Assembly: GCA_001800015.1 (NCBI GenBank)
Contig: MGUO01000174.1
Coordinates: 4,382 to 9,597 of the forward strand
DNA: 5,216 nt
Reading direction: 5' to 3'
DNA from: Elusimicrobia bacterium RIFCSPHIGHO2_02_FULL_57_9
GTDB lineage: Bacteria > Elusimicrobiota > Elusimicrobia > UBA1565 > UBA9628
Notes under the pieces: model-generated
Seen by the model: the letters and a program-made list of their open reading frames with translations, nothing else
What the model was told of the DNA's origin: nothing
Database searches by the model: none
Shown: positions 1 through 5,216 of the stretch, in pieces
Layout: every line of letters starts with the position of its first letter
Position numbering within the stretch: the stretch's first letter is position 1
Translations under genes and position numbers: made by a program

Positions 1-1191
1 AGCTCCAAAATACTTAAGGGCGCCCGCGCCGTTTATGACGCCACAGTGATCCGGCGCCTGCGCGAGCAAGACGCGGTATTCATCGGCAAGACCAATCTCG
101 ACGAGTTCGCCATGGGCTCTTCCACGGAAAACTCGGCTTTTTTTAAGACCGTAAACCCTTGGAATACGGGATGCGTGCCAGGAGGCTCCTCGGGCGGCTC
201 GGCCGCTGCGGTGGCGGCCCGTTTCGCCCCCTTGGCCTTGGGTTCGGACACCGGCGGATCCATCCGCCAGCCCGCCGCTTTTTGCGGCGTTATCGGCCTT
301 AAGCCGACTTACGGCCTGGTGTCGCGCTTCGGCTTGATCGCTTTTGCCTCTTCATTGGATCAAATCGGGCCGTTTACCCGCAGCGTCGAGGACGCGGCTT
401 TGGCTTTGTCGGTGCTGGGCGGCCATGACCCCAAGGACACTACTTCGGCCGTCGCCGTCCCCCAAGAGGTTCTGCAAAAGATGAAGGGGGATGTGCGCGG
501 ACTTAAAATCGGTTTGCCTAAAGAATATTTCATCCCGGGCATGGATCCTGAGGTGGAACACGGCGTGCGCGAGGCGGTAGAGGAATTAAAACGCCAGGGC
601 GCGACCACGGTTGCTGTTTCCCTGCCGCATACGCAATACGCGGTGGCCACTTATTACATCATCGCCCCGGCGGAAGCCAGCTCGAATTTAGCCCGCTTTG
701 ACGGCATACGCTACGGCCACAGCGCGCGTCAAGCCAAAACCCTGGAAGAGCTCTATGAGGCTTCCCGCGGGGAAGGTTTCGGCTCGGAGGTTAAGCGCCG
801 CATCATGCTGGGGACGTATGCCTTAAGCTCCGGGTATTATCAGGCCTATTACGGCAAGGCCCAGCGCGTGCGCACCTTGATTAAAAATGATTTTGACGAG
901 GCCTTTAAGAAAGTGGATTTATTGGCCACGCCCACCTCGCCCACGGCGGCTTTTAAATTCGGCGAGAAAGCCGGCGATCCTTTGTCCATGTATCTTTCCG
1001 ATATTTTCACCATTCCCTCTAATATGGCCGGCAACGCCAGCGTCTCACTCCCTTGCGGACTGACCAAGACGGGCCTGCCCATCGGCCTACAGCTGATCGG
1101 CCCGGCTTTCTCGGAAGGGCTGGTTTTGCGCGCGGCCGCGGCTTACGAACAAGCCAAACCTTTCCCCAAGTTAAACGGCGCGCTGAACTGA
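1..1191 (+). CDS. gatA: Glu-tRNA(Gln)/Asp-tRNA(Asn) amidotransferase subunit A, 5'-truncated by window edge
   Basis: GatA is the glutaminase subunit of the cytoplasmic GatCAB complex. It releases ammonia from glutamine, which GatB uses to amidate Glu-tRNA(Gln) or Asp-tRNA(Asn). The frame is open from base 1, giving 396 visible residues of a family usually near 485, so roughly 90 N-terminal residues are missing, including the catalytic lysine. Two of the three amidase-signature catalytic residues are visible: the cis-serine in PGGSSGGSAAA (codon 187-189) and the nucleophile in GSDTGGSIRQPA (codon 259-261), spaced 24 residues apart as in the family. Other family blocks follow: DEFAMGSSTENS, GLKPTYGLVSRFG, SSLDQIGPFTRS, EASSNLARFDGIRYGH, LSSGYYQAYYGKAQ and the C-terminal GLPIGLQLIGPAFSE. 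The true start lies upstream; the GTG at 46 is internal. The stop overlaps the next gene's ATG by one base. The protein looks intact and conventional. Confidence 0.97.
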   Translation, partial: SSKILKGARAVYDATVIRRLREQDAVFIGKTNLDEFAMGSSTENSAFFKTVNPWNTGCVPGGSSGGSAAAVAARFAPLALGSDTGGSIRQPAAFCGVIGLKPTYGLVSRFGLIAFASSLDQIGPFTRSVEDAALALSVLGGHDPKDTTSAVAVPQEVLQKMKGDVRGLKIGLPKEYFIPGMDPEVEHGVREAVEELKRQGATTVAVSLPHTQYAVATYYIIAPAEASSNLARFDGIRYGHSARQAKTLEELYEASRGEGFGSEVKRRIMLGTYALSSGYYQAYYGKAQRVRTLIKNDFDEAFKKVDLLATPTSPTAAFKFGEKAGDPLSMYLSDIFTIPSNMAGNASVSLPCGLTKTGLPIGLQLIGPAFSEGLVLRAAAAYEQAKPFPKLNGALN

Positions 1192-1601
1192 TGAACAAGG
1201 AATTTTCGGCCGGCGGGCTGGTCCGGCGCGGCGGCAAGGTCCTGATGGTCAAGGTTTGCAATCTCAAGGGCGAGGAAGTCTGGACTTTTCCCAAGGGGCA
1301 CGTGGAAAAAGGGGAGACCCCCATGGAAGCGGCTCTGCGCGAGGTGGAAGAGGAAACCGGCTGGCGCTGCCGGCTTAAGGAAGCCTCGGCCCAGCCTGTT
1401 TTCAGCGCCGCGTATCGCTTTCAGCGGCAGGGCCGCCTGGTATCCAAGCGCGTCGATTGGTTTGAGATGGAGGCGGTTGAAAAAAGCGGCCAGCCCGACG
1501 CCATCGAGGTTCGCGACGTTCAATGGGCGGATGCCGAGGCCGCGGGAGATTTCCTGCGCTATCCCAGCGATCTGAAGCTTTTGGAGATGTTGGAAAAATG
1601 A
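1191..1601 (+). CDS. Nudix hydrolase (Ap4A-hydrolase/MutT-like), between gatA and gatB
   Basis: A 136-residue single-domain Nudix pyrophosphohydrolase. The Nudix box GX5EX7REUXEEXGU is complete at residues 36-58 (GHVEKGE, then REVEEETGW), so the metal-binding glutamates are present and the enzyme should be active. The start SAGGLVRRGGKVLMV and the stretch VWTFPKGHVEKGE resemble diadenosine-polyphosphate hydrolase-like members, but Nudix substrates cannot be read from sequence, so (d)NTP, Ap4A or nucleotide-sugar hydrolysis all remain possible. The ATG at 1191 is chosen because the family N-terminal strand begins a few residues later; a longer in-frame reading would run back into gatA. No clear Shine-Dalgarno precedes it, so translation probably depends on termination of gatA (TGATG). 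Its stop overlaps gatB as ATGA. The position inside a gat operon is unusual, and any link to tRNA charging is inference. Confidence 0.93.
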   Translation: MNKEFSAGGLVRRGGKVLMVKVCNLKGEEVWTFPKGHVEKGETPMEAALREVEEETGWRCRLKEASAQPVFSAAYRFQRQGRLVSKRVDWFEMEAVEKSGQPDAIEVRDVQWADAEAAGDFLRYPSDLKLLEMLEK

Positions 1602-3055
1602 AGTTTTACGAGATGGTGATCGGCCTTGAGGTGCACTGCCAGCTGGCCACCAAAACCAAGCTTTTTTGCGGCTGCGCCACCGACGGCTTTGGCGCGCCGG
1701 CCAACAGCCGGGTTTGTCCGGTCTGCACGGGCCAGCCGGGCGTTCTTCCCGTGCTTAACCGCAGGGCCGTGGAGTTGGCCTTTCAGGCGGCTCTGGCCCT
1801 GGACTGCGAGCTGGCTAAAACCTCCATATTCGCCCGCAAGAATTATTTTTATCCGGATTTGCCCAAGGCCTATCAGATCTCGCAGTATGAAGAGCCTTTT
1901 TCCGTCAACGGCATGCTTGACTGCAGTCTTAAGGACGGCTCAACCAAACGCGTGCGCATCCACCGCATCCATCTCGAAGAGGACGCCGGCAAGCTGCTGC
2001 ATTCCATCGGCGCCGAGGAGCTGGATTATTCCCTGGTTGATTTTAACCGCGGCGGAACGCCTTTAATCGAGATCGTTTCCGAGCCGGATATGCGCGGTTC
2101 CGAGCAAGCCTACGCCTATCTGACGGCCCTTAAAAAGGTGCTTCAATACGTCGGCGTTTCGCGCTGCGACATGGAAAAAGGCGAGATGCGCTGCGACGCG
2201 AACATATCTGTGCGCCAGGCCGGCGCTGAAAAGCTAGGCACCCGCGCCGAGATCAAAAATCTTAATTCCTTTAAGGGCGTGCGCGACGCATTGGAATATG
2301 AATTCAGGCGCCAAACCGAGATCATTGAGTCCGGGGGCCGCATTATCCAAGAGACCCGTCTTTGGGACTCGGCCAAAATGGCGACGTTTTCCATGCGCTC
2401 CAAGGAAGAGGCCCATGACTACCGCTATTTCCCGGACCCGGATTTAGTCCCCATGGACGCGGATTGCGCCTGGGTGGGGCAATTGAAGGCCGCTCTGCCC
2501 GAACTCCCGGCCGCGCGCAGGTCTCGATTTATTTCGGAATATCGGCTATCCTCATACGACGCCGAGGTGCTTACGGGCGATAGAGCCCTGGCCGACTTCT
2601 TTGACGCGGCAGCCAAGGGTTTGAGCGTCGAAGCGGCGAAGATAGCGGCTAATTTCATGAACACCGACCTTTTGGGCAAGCTCAACGCCACCGGAACGCC
2701 GATTGCGCGTTCGCCGGTGCCTCCGGGAAACCTCAAGGCGCTGGCGATCCTCATCGAAAACGGCACGCTGTCCAGCAAACTGGGCAAGGACGTGTTCGCT
2801 AAAATGTGGGAAACCGCAAGATCCCCCGACGCGCTGGTCAGCGAGTTGGGCCTCTCCCAGGTTTTAGACGAAGCCCAGATCAAGGCTTGGGTGGACTCGG
2901 CGCTGGCAGGCAACGCGCGCGCCGCCGAGGATTTGAAGCAGGGCAAGGAGCGGGCCATCGGCGCCATCGTGGGAGCGGTGATGAAGCTCTCCAAAGGCAA
3001 GGCCAACCCGGCCCTGGTCAACCGGCTTATTAAAGAAGCCGTTACTGGGCTTTAG
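1598..3055 (+). CDS. gatB: Glu-tRNA(Gln)/Asp-tRNA(Asn) amidotransferase subunit B
   Basis: GatB is the tRNA-binding kinase subunit of GatCAB. It phosphorylates the Glu or Asp on misacylated tRNA with ATP and swaps the phosphate for ammonia delivered from GatA. The protein has 485 residues, full length for the family. In the N-terminal cradle domain are VIGLEVHCQL (7-16), RKNYFYPDLPKAYQISQY (80-97), HLEEDAGK (125-132) and DFNRGGTPLIEIVSEPDM (148-165). Cys24, Cys26, Cys40 and Cys43 form a CXC/CXXC set that looks like the zinc site kept by some GatB proteins. The helical and YqeY-like tail follows, ending with GKERAIGAIVGAVMK and GKANPALVNRLI. The ATG at 1598 gives the family N-terminus and overlaps the Nudix stop by 4 nt. 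GGAG (1583-1586) is a distant ribosome-site candidate, so coupling probably matters. An earlier in-frame ATG at 1523 would add 25 non-family residues. The gene looks intact. Confidence 0.97.
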   Translation: MKFYEMVIGLEVHCQLATKTKLFCGCATDGFGAPANSRVCPVCTGQPGVLPVLNRRAVELAFQAALALDCELAKTSIFARKNYFYPDLPKAYQISQYEEPFSVNGMLDCSLKDGSTKRVRIHRIHLEEDAGKLLHSIGAEELDYSLVDFNRGGTPLIEIVSEPDMRGSEQAYAYLTALKKVLQYVGVSRCDMEKGEMRCDANISVRQAGAEKLGTRAEIKNLNSFKGVRDALEYEFRRQTEIIESGGRIIQETRLWDSAKMATFSMRSKEEAHDYRYFPDPDLVPMDADCAWVGQLKAALPELPAARRSRFISEYRLSSYDAEVLTGDRALADFFDAAAKGLSVEAAKIAANFMNTDLLGKLNATGTPIARSPVPPGNLKALAILIENGTLSSKLGKDVFAKMWETARSPDALVSELGLSQVLDEAQIKAWVDSALAGNARAAEDLKQGKERAIGAIVGAVMKLSKGKANPALVNRLIKEAVTGL

Positions 3056-3070
3056 ACCTAGTTCTCATGA

Positions 3071-3126
3071 GGATAAAGGGCCTAGATGGCCTGGGCCGTA
3101 AGAGAGCCCGGCAATGCCCTTTGTTC
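3071..3126 (+). terminator. Possible stem-loop terminator of the gatA-Nudix-gatB operon
   Basis: A hairpin begins 15 bases after the gatB stop. An 11-pair stem with two wobbles carries an A-rich 5' arm and a T-rich 3' arm (AAAGGGC against GCCCTTTGTT), with a nested 6-pair GC stem. The placement suits a transcript end, but no clean run of T follows the stem, so it would be a weak or Rho-assisted intrinsic terminator. It is also one helix of the larger structured element. Confidence 0.35.
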
Positions 3127-3136
3127 CCAGGCTGTG

Positions 3137-3164
3137 AAAACCAGGTTAGGTTAAACTACCCTGG
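3137..3164 (-). terminator. Possible weak intrinsic terminator of the accC-gmhA-rfaE2 operon
   Basis: Read on the minus strand, nine bases after the rfaE2 stop codon, CCAGG pairs with CCTGG (3160-3164 with 3141-3145), and three more inner pairs (3156-3158 with 3147-3149) follow a single mismatch around a six-base loop. TTTT (3140-3137) follows the stem directly, then C. Position and T-run fit a Rho-independent terminator, but the stem is short and the T-run is only four bases. Confidence 0.4.
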
Positions 3165-3173
3165 ATGAGGCAA

Positions 3174-3638
3174 TCAAGGTTTTAAACGGCGAACTAGGCT
3201 GGTCGTTGAATAGCCCTTCTTAAGCGGGATGATGACGATCTTCTCCGCGAATTTGCCCTCGGCCAAATCCTTCTTGCGCCAGTCCCCGCCTTTGACGAAG
3301 ATGTCGGGACGGATTTTTTCCATGATCGCGGCCGGGGTGTTTTCCTCGAAGCCGATGACGGCATCCACCGCCGACATGGCGCAGAGAACGGCCGCCCGGT
3401 CCTTCCATTTATTGATGGGGCGCTGCGGGCCTTTTCCGAGCCTTCGGGCCGAGGCATCCTTGTTAAGGCCCACGATCAGCACATCGCCCAGGTTTCTGGA
3501 TTTTTCCAAGATATAGGCATGGCCGGCGTGGAATATGTCGAAAACGCCGTTGGTAAACACGACTTTCTTTCCTTCCCATGCCCACAGCTGGCGCAGGCGC
3601 GCCAGCTTGCTTAAAGTTTTGATTTTGTCGCTAATCAT
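3174..3638 (-). CDS. rfaE2: D-glycero-beta-D-manno-heptose 1-phosphate adenylyltransferase (stand-alone RfaE domain II)
   Basis: This is a cytoplasmic nucleotidyltransferase expected to join AMP from ATP to heptose 1-phosphate, making ADP-heptose for LPS core or other surface glycans. The 154 residues cover only the C-terminal domain of bifunctional HldE/RfaE. The nucleotide-binding start is KVVFTNGVFDIFHAGH (25-40) with the HxGH motif at 37-40, then GDVLIVGLNKDAS (51-63), RPINKWKDRA (73-82), RPDIFVKGGDW (110-120) and the C-terminal GYSTTSLV (142-149). The usual VVGAE-like stretch after KGGD reads DLAEGKFAEK here, a modest divergence. The kinase half (RfaE1) is not in the window and should be encoded elsewhere. 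Its ATG lies inside the end of gmhA (ATGATTAG, 8-nt overlap) with no strong Shine-Dalgarno, so coupled translation is likely. A related cytidylyltransferase-fold enzyme with another sugar phosphate is the main alternative. Confidence 0.9.
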   Translation of the reverse strand: MISDKIKTLSKLARLRQLWAWEGKKVVFTNGVFDIFHAGHAYILEKSRNLGDVLIVGLNKDASARRLGKGPQRPINKWKDRAAVLCAMSAVDAVIGFEENTPAAIMEKIRPDIFVKGGDWRKKDLAEGKFAEKIVIIPLKKGYSTTSLVRRLKP

Positions 3639-4233
3639 GCGCTTTCTGGGCGCCGGGAAATAGCGCCTCTTCGATCAAGCCGCACCATATTTGAATGACG
3701 GCGATGTGAGCCTCCTGGATGCGGGCCACCGTCTTGGAAGGCACGCACACGCAGAGATCCGCCGCGGATTTCAGCTTTCCCCCGCTGTCGCCTGAGAGAG
3801 CGATGACCAGATTGCCGAGTTTTTTGGCCGAGGCCGCGGCGGCCAGGACATTGGGCGAGTTGCCCGAGGTTGAAATGGCCACGGCGATGTCTCCGGGCTT
3901 GGCATGCGCCTCGAACTGGCGGGAAAACACCTTGTCATAGCCGAAATCGTTGGCAATCGAGGTTAAATCAGCGGTGCTGACGGTCAGGGCCAGGGCGGGC
4001 AAGGGAGGGCGGTTGCGCTGAAAGCGGCCCACCAGCTCGTCGGCGAAGTTCTGGGCGTCGCAGGCCGAGCCTCCGTTGCCGAATGTGAGAATTTTATTGC
4101 CGCGCCGGTAGGCGGCGATCAATTCGCCGGCCGCTTGCTCAAGGATAGGGCCTAATTTGGCCGTCCGGGCCAGGACCTGGCTAGACTCGCGCAGCTGAAG
4201 CGCGATGGTCCGCCGCAGTTTTGTCTTGGGCAT
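3631..4233 (-). CDS. gmhA: GmhA-like SIS-domain protein (sedoheptulose 7-phosphate isomerase family) with altered metal ligands
   Basis: A 200-residue SIS-domain protein of the GmhA/DiaA group. GmhA turns sedoheptulose 7-phosphate into heptose 7-phosphate, the first step of ADP-heptose synthesis. Family blocks are clear: FGNGGSACDAQ (51-61), LVGRF (67-71), IANDFGYDKVFSRQ (93-106), the phosphate-binding ISTSGNSPNV (120-129), GDSGGKL (148-154) and RIQEAH (171-176). The family zinc set in E. coli numbering is His61, Glu65, Gln172, His180. Here these are Asn62, Glu66, Gln173, Gln181, so both histidines are replaced. The ending ALFPGAQ also recalls DiaA, which lacks isomerase activity, yet Glu66 is kept, unlike DiaA. 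Pairing with rfaE2 argues for a heptose role, but activity is uncertain. The ATG at 4233 has a strong ACGGAG seven bases upstream and gives the usual distance to GNGGS. It overlaps accC by 53 nt and rfaE2 by 8 nt. Confidence 0.85.
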   Translation of the reverse strand: MPKTKLRRTIALQLRESSQVLARTAKLGPILEQAAGELIAAYRRGNKILTFGNGGSACDAQNFADELVGRFQRNRPPLPALALTVSTADLTSIANDFGYDKVFSRQFEAHAKPGDIAVAISTSGNSPNVLAAAASAKKLGNLVIALSGDSGGKLKSAADLCVCVPSKTVARIQEAHIAVIQIWCGLIEEALFPGAQKAHD

Positions 4234-5216
4234 TTAGTTTCTCCGTAAAGTGCGTGTCGAAGTTTCCGCTTTTAAACTCAGGATGGGCAATGACCCGTTT
4301 GTGAAAATCGATGGTGGTGCTGATTCCCCCGATCTCGAATTCCGACAAGGCCCTCGACGACCGGGCTATGGCGGCCGCTCTGTCGGGGGCAAAGGTAATG
4401 AGCTTGGCCAGCAGGCTGTCGTAATAGCTGGCAACGGTATAGCCGGCATAAAGGTGGGTGTCCACTCTGACTCCGGCTCCCCCCGGGAGCAGAAGCGAAT
4501 CGACGCGTCCCGGGCAAGGGGCAAAGCCGCGGTTCGGATCCTCGGCGTTGATGCGGTGCTCGAGGGCATGCGCGCGGATTTCGGCGGCGCGGTTTTGGTC
4601 AAACGGCAGGGCTTCTCCGGCGGCCAGCAATATTTGGGCCGCGACCAAATCCAGGCCGGTGACCGATTCGGTGACGGGGTGTTCCACCTGTAGGCGCGCA
4701 TTGACTTCTATGAAGTAGAATTTGCCGTCGGTGTCCAGAAGGAATTCCACCGTGCCCACGTTGGTGTAGCCCGCGGCCTTGGCCAAGCGGATCGAGGCTT
4801 CCTGCATCTTCAGGCGTATGTCCTTTGTGACCGCCGGGGAGGGGGATTCTTCGATAAGCTTTTGATGGCGCCTCTGCACGGAGCAGTCGCGCTCGGGAAA
4901 AGCGACTACGTCGCCGGAGGCGTGCGCCGCTATCTGGATTTCCACATGGCGCGGATGCTCGATGAATTTTTCGATATAAACCGAGCCGTCATTGAAAGCC
5001 GCCTGAGCCTCGGCTTGGGCCAGGCGGGCCTGGCCTTCCAGGTCCGCGGGAGAGCGAACGAGGCGCAGGCCCTTGCCTCCGCCGCCTGACGCCGCCTTGA
5101 CCATGACCGGGAATCCCACCGCGGCGGCCTCTTTCATGAAATCCCCATCCTTGACGATGCCGCTGGTTCCTGGGACCACGGGGACTTCGGCCGTTTGCGC
5201 CAGGCTCTTGGCGGCG
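4181..5216 (-). CDS. accC: Acetyl-CoA carboxylase biotin carboxylase subunit, N-terminus beyond window edge
   Basis: AccC carboxylates the biotin on AccB using ATP and bicarbonate, the first half-reaction of malonyl-CoA formation for fatty acid synthesis. The frame is open to the window edge with 344 visible residues, so about 110 N-terminal residues (most of the pre-ATP-grasp domain) are missing. Numbering from the first visible residue, the ATP-grasp region has FPVMVKAASGGGGKG (36-48), PRHVEIQ (His90, E. coli His209), FPERDCSVQRRHQKLIEESPSP with Lys119 (Lys238), Glu157 in GTVEF (Glu276), and EVNARLQVEHPVTE (170-183). The C-terminal domain shows HRINAEDP, PCPGRV and YAGYTVASYYDSLLAKLITF. All visible catalytic positions are kept. 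After the family end near THFTEK an 18-residue tail runs 53 nt into gmhA. The GTG at 5179 is internal. Other biotin carboxylases (propionyl-CoA, pyruvate) are less likely given the stop where a lone BC subunit ends. accB would be expected upstream, outside the window. Confidence 0.95.
   Translation of the reverse strand, partial: AAKSLAQTAEVPVVPGTSGIVKDGDFMKEAAAVGFPVMVKAASGGGGKGLRLVRSPADLEGQARLAQAEAQAAFNDGSVYIEKFIEHPRHVEIQIAAHASGDVVAFPERDCSVQRRHQKLIEESPSPAVTKDIRLKMQEASIRLAKAAGYTNVGTVEFLLDTDGKFYFIEVNARLQVEHPVTESVTGLDLVAAQILLAAGEALPFDQNRAAEIRAHALEHRINAEDPNRGFAPCPGRVDSLLLPGGAGVRVDTHLYAGYTVASYYDSLLAKLITFAPDRAAAIARSSRALSEFEIGGISTTIDFHKRVIAHPEFKSGNFDTHFTEKLNAQDKTAADHRASAARV
4241..4246 (-). promoter_or_regulatory. 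Ribosome binding site of the gmhA-like gene
   Basis: ACGGAG on the minus strand, seven bases (AAACTAA) before the ATG at 4233. It is the clearest Shine-Dalgarno in the window. It lies inside the accC reading frame and fixes the gmhA start despite the 53-nt overlap. An out-of-frame TAA directly precedes the ATG. Confidence 0.75.

Larger units (their letters stand above)
3056..3180 (+). ncRNA. Candidate structured RNA element in the convergent intergenic region
   Basis: This stretch has no credible reading frame but strong self-complementarity. Read as plus-strand RNA: a closing helix 3063-3068 with 3165-3170 (TCTCAT/ATGAGG); an 11-pair helix 3071-3081 with 3116-3126 (GGATAAAGGGC/GCCCTTTGTTC); an inner helix 3091-3096 with 3106-3111 (CTGGGC/GCCCGG, nine-base loop); and a third helix 3141-3149 with 3156-3164 (CCAGG and TAG against CTA and CCTGG, six-base loop). 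An outer ACCT/AGGT pair (3056-3059 with 3177-3180) reaches into the 3' end of the opposite-strand gene. The layout resembles a three-way junction whose closing helix abuts the third hairpin. Four wobble pairs (3063-3170, 3072-3125, 3074-3123, 3092-3110) are allowed only in plus-strand RNA, suggesting that orientation. It could be a gatB 3'-UTR element, an independent small RNA, a palindromic repeat, or two terminators. I recognise no named RNA family. Confidence 0.35.

Noticed and set aside
1053..1190. Longer N-terminus of the Nudix protein starting within gatA
   Set aside because: It is the shadow of gatA in another frame; the family fold begins just after the ATG at 1191 and the TGATG coupling supports that start.
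1523..1597. Earlier gatB start at 1523
   Set aside because: It would add 25 glycine/arginine-rich residues absent from GatB and lies wholly inside the Nudix gene; the ATG at 1598 gives the conserved N-terminus.
2425..3021. Long 198-codon reading frame antisense to gatB
   Set aside because: Composition mirrors the GC-rich gatB codons, there is no recognisable motif, and it is fully contained in a conserved gene.
3141..3164. Possible integron attC site (GTTAGGT resembles the GTTRRRY core)
   Set aside because: No matching inverse core (RYYYAAC) at the right spacing, and the flanking genes are housekeeping genes, not cassettes.
3061..3170. Resemblance to a SAM-I riboswitch (CTCAT/ATGAG closing helix and the string GCCCGGCAA)
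   Set aside because: The kink-turn and the GGUGCUAAUUCC-like core are missing, and no sense-strand gene follows for it to control; the next sequence is antisense to rfaE2.
3056..3173. tRNA gene in the intergenic region
   Set aside because: No cloverleaf, no GTTCRANNC T-loop in the right place and no acceptor helix of seven pairs; the fold is a three-way arrangement.
3051..3186. Small inverted-repeat transposable element with TTTAGACCT/AGGTTTTAAA ends
   Set aside because: The inverted ends are short, need a bulge, lie within the coding ends of both flanking genes, and no target-site duplication is visible.

Overview
The window holds two convergent gene clusters from a bacterial chromosome of moderately high GC. 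All six genes are housekeeping or cell-envelope genes. I see no phage, transposon, CRISPR array, tRNA or rRNA. ADP-heptose genes suggest a Gram-negative, LPS-type envelope, and gatA/gatB suggest indirect, amidotransferase-based synthesis of Gln-tRNA and/or Asn-tRNA. I cannot name the phylum from sequence alone; an uncultured lineage is plausible.

Plus strand, 1-3055: the 3' part of gatA (its start lies before the window), a 136-residue Nudix hydrolase, and gatB. The three are fused by stop/start overlaps (TGATG at 1189-1193, ATGA at 1598-1601), so they are almost certainly one translationally coupled operon. The Nudix gene sits between two subunits of one enzyme complex.

Middle, 3056-3173: a 118-bp convergent intergenic stretch with unusually rich complementarity. 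On the plus strand it can fold into a closed three-way-junction-like structure. On the minus strand one hairpin is followed by TTTT and could be the terminator of the leftward operon. No open reading frame is evident here.

Minus strand, 5216-3174 (read leftward): the 3' part of accC (biotin carboxylase), a gmhA-like sugar-phosphate isomerase gene, and a stand-alone rfaE2-type heptose-1-phosphate adenylyltransferase. These genes also overlap (53 nt for accC/gmhA, 8 nt for gmhA/rfaE2). The cluster couples malonyl-CoA supply for fatty acid synthesis to ADP-heptose supply for the outer envelope.

The two points most worth a second look are the GmhA-like protein and the intergenic element. The GmhA-like protein has Asn and Gln where the two zinc-binding histidines of GmhA should be, one of which is also a proposed catalytic residue. 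The intergenic element looks like a structured RNA or a pair of convergent terminators.
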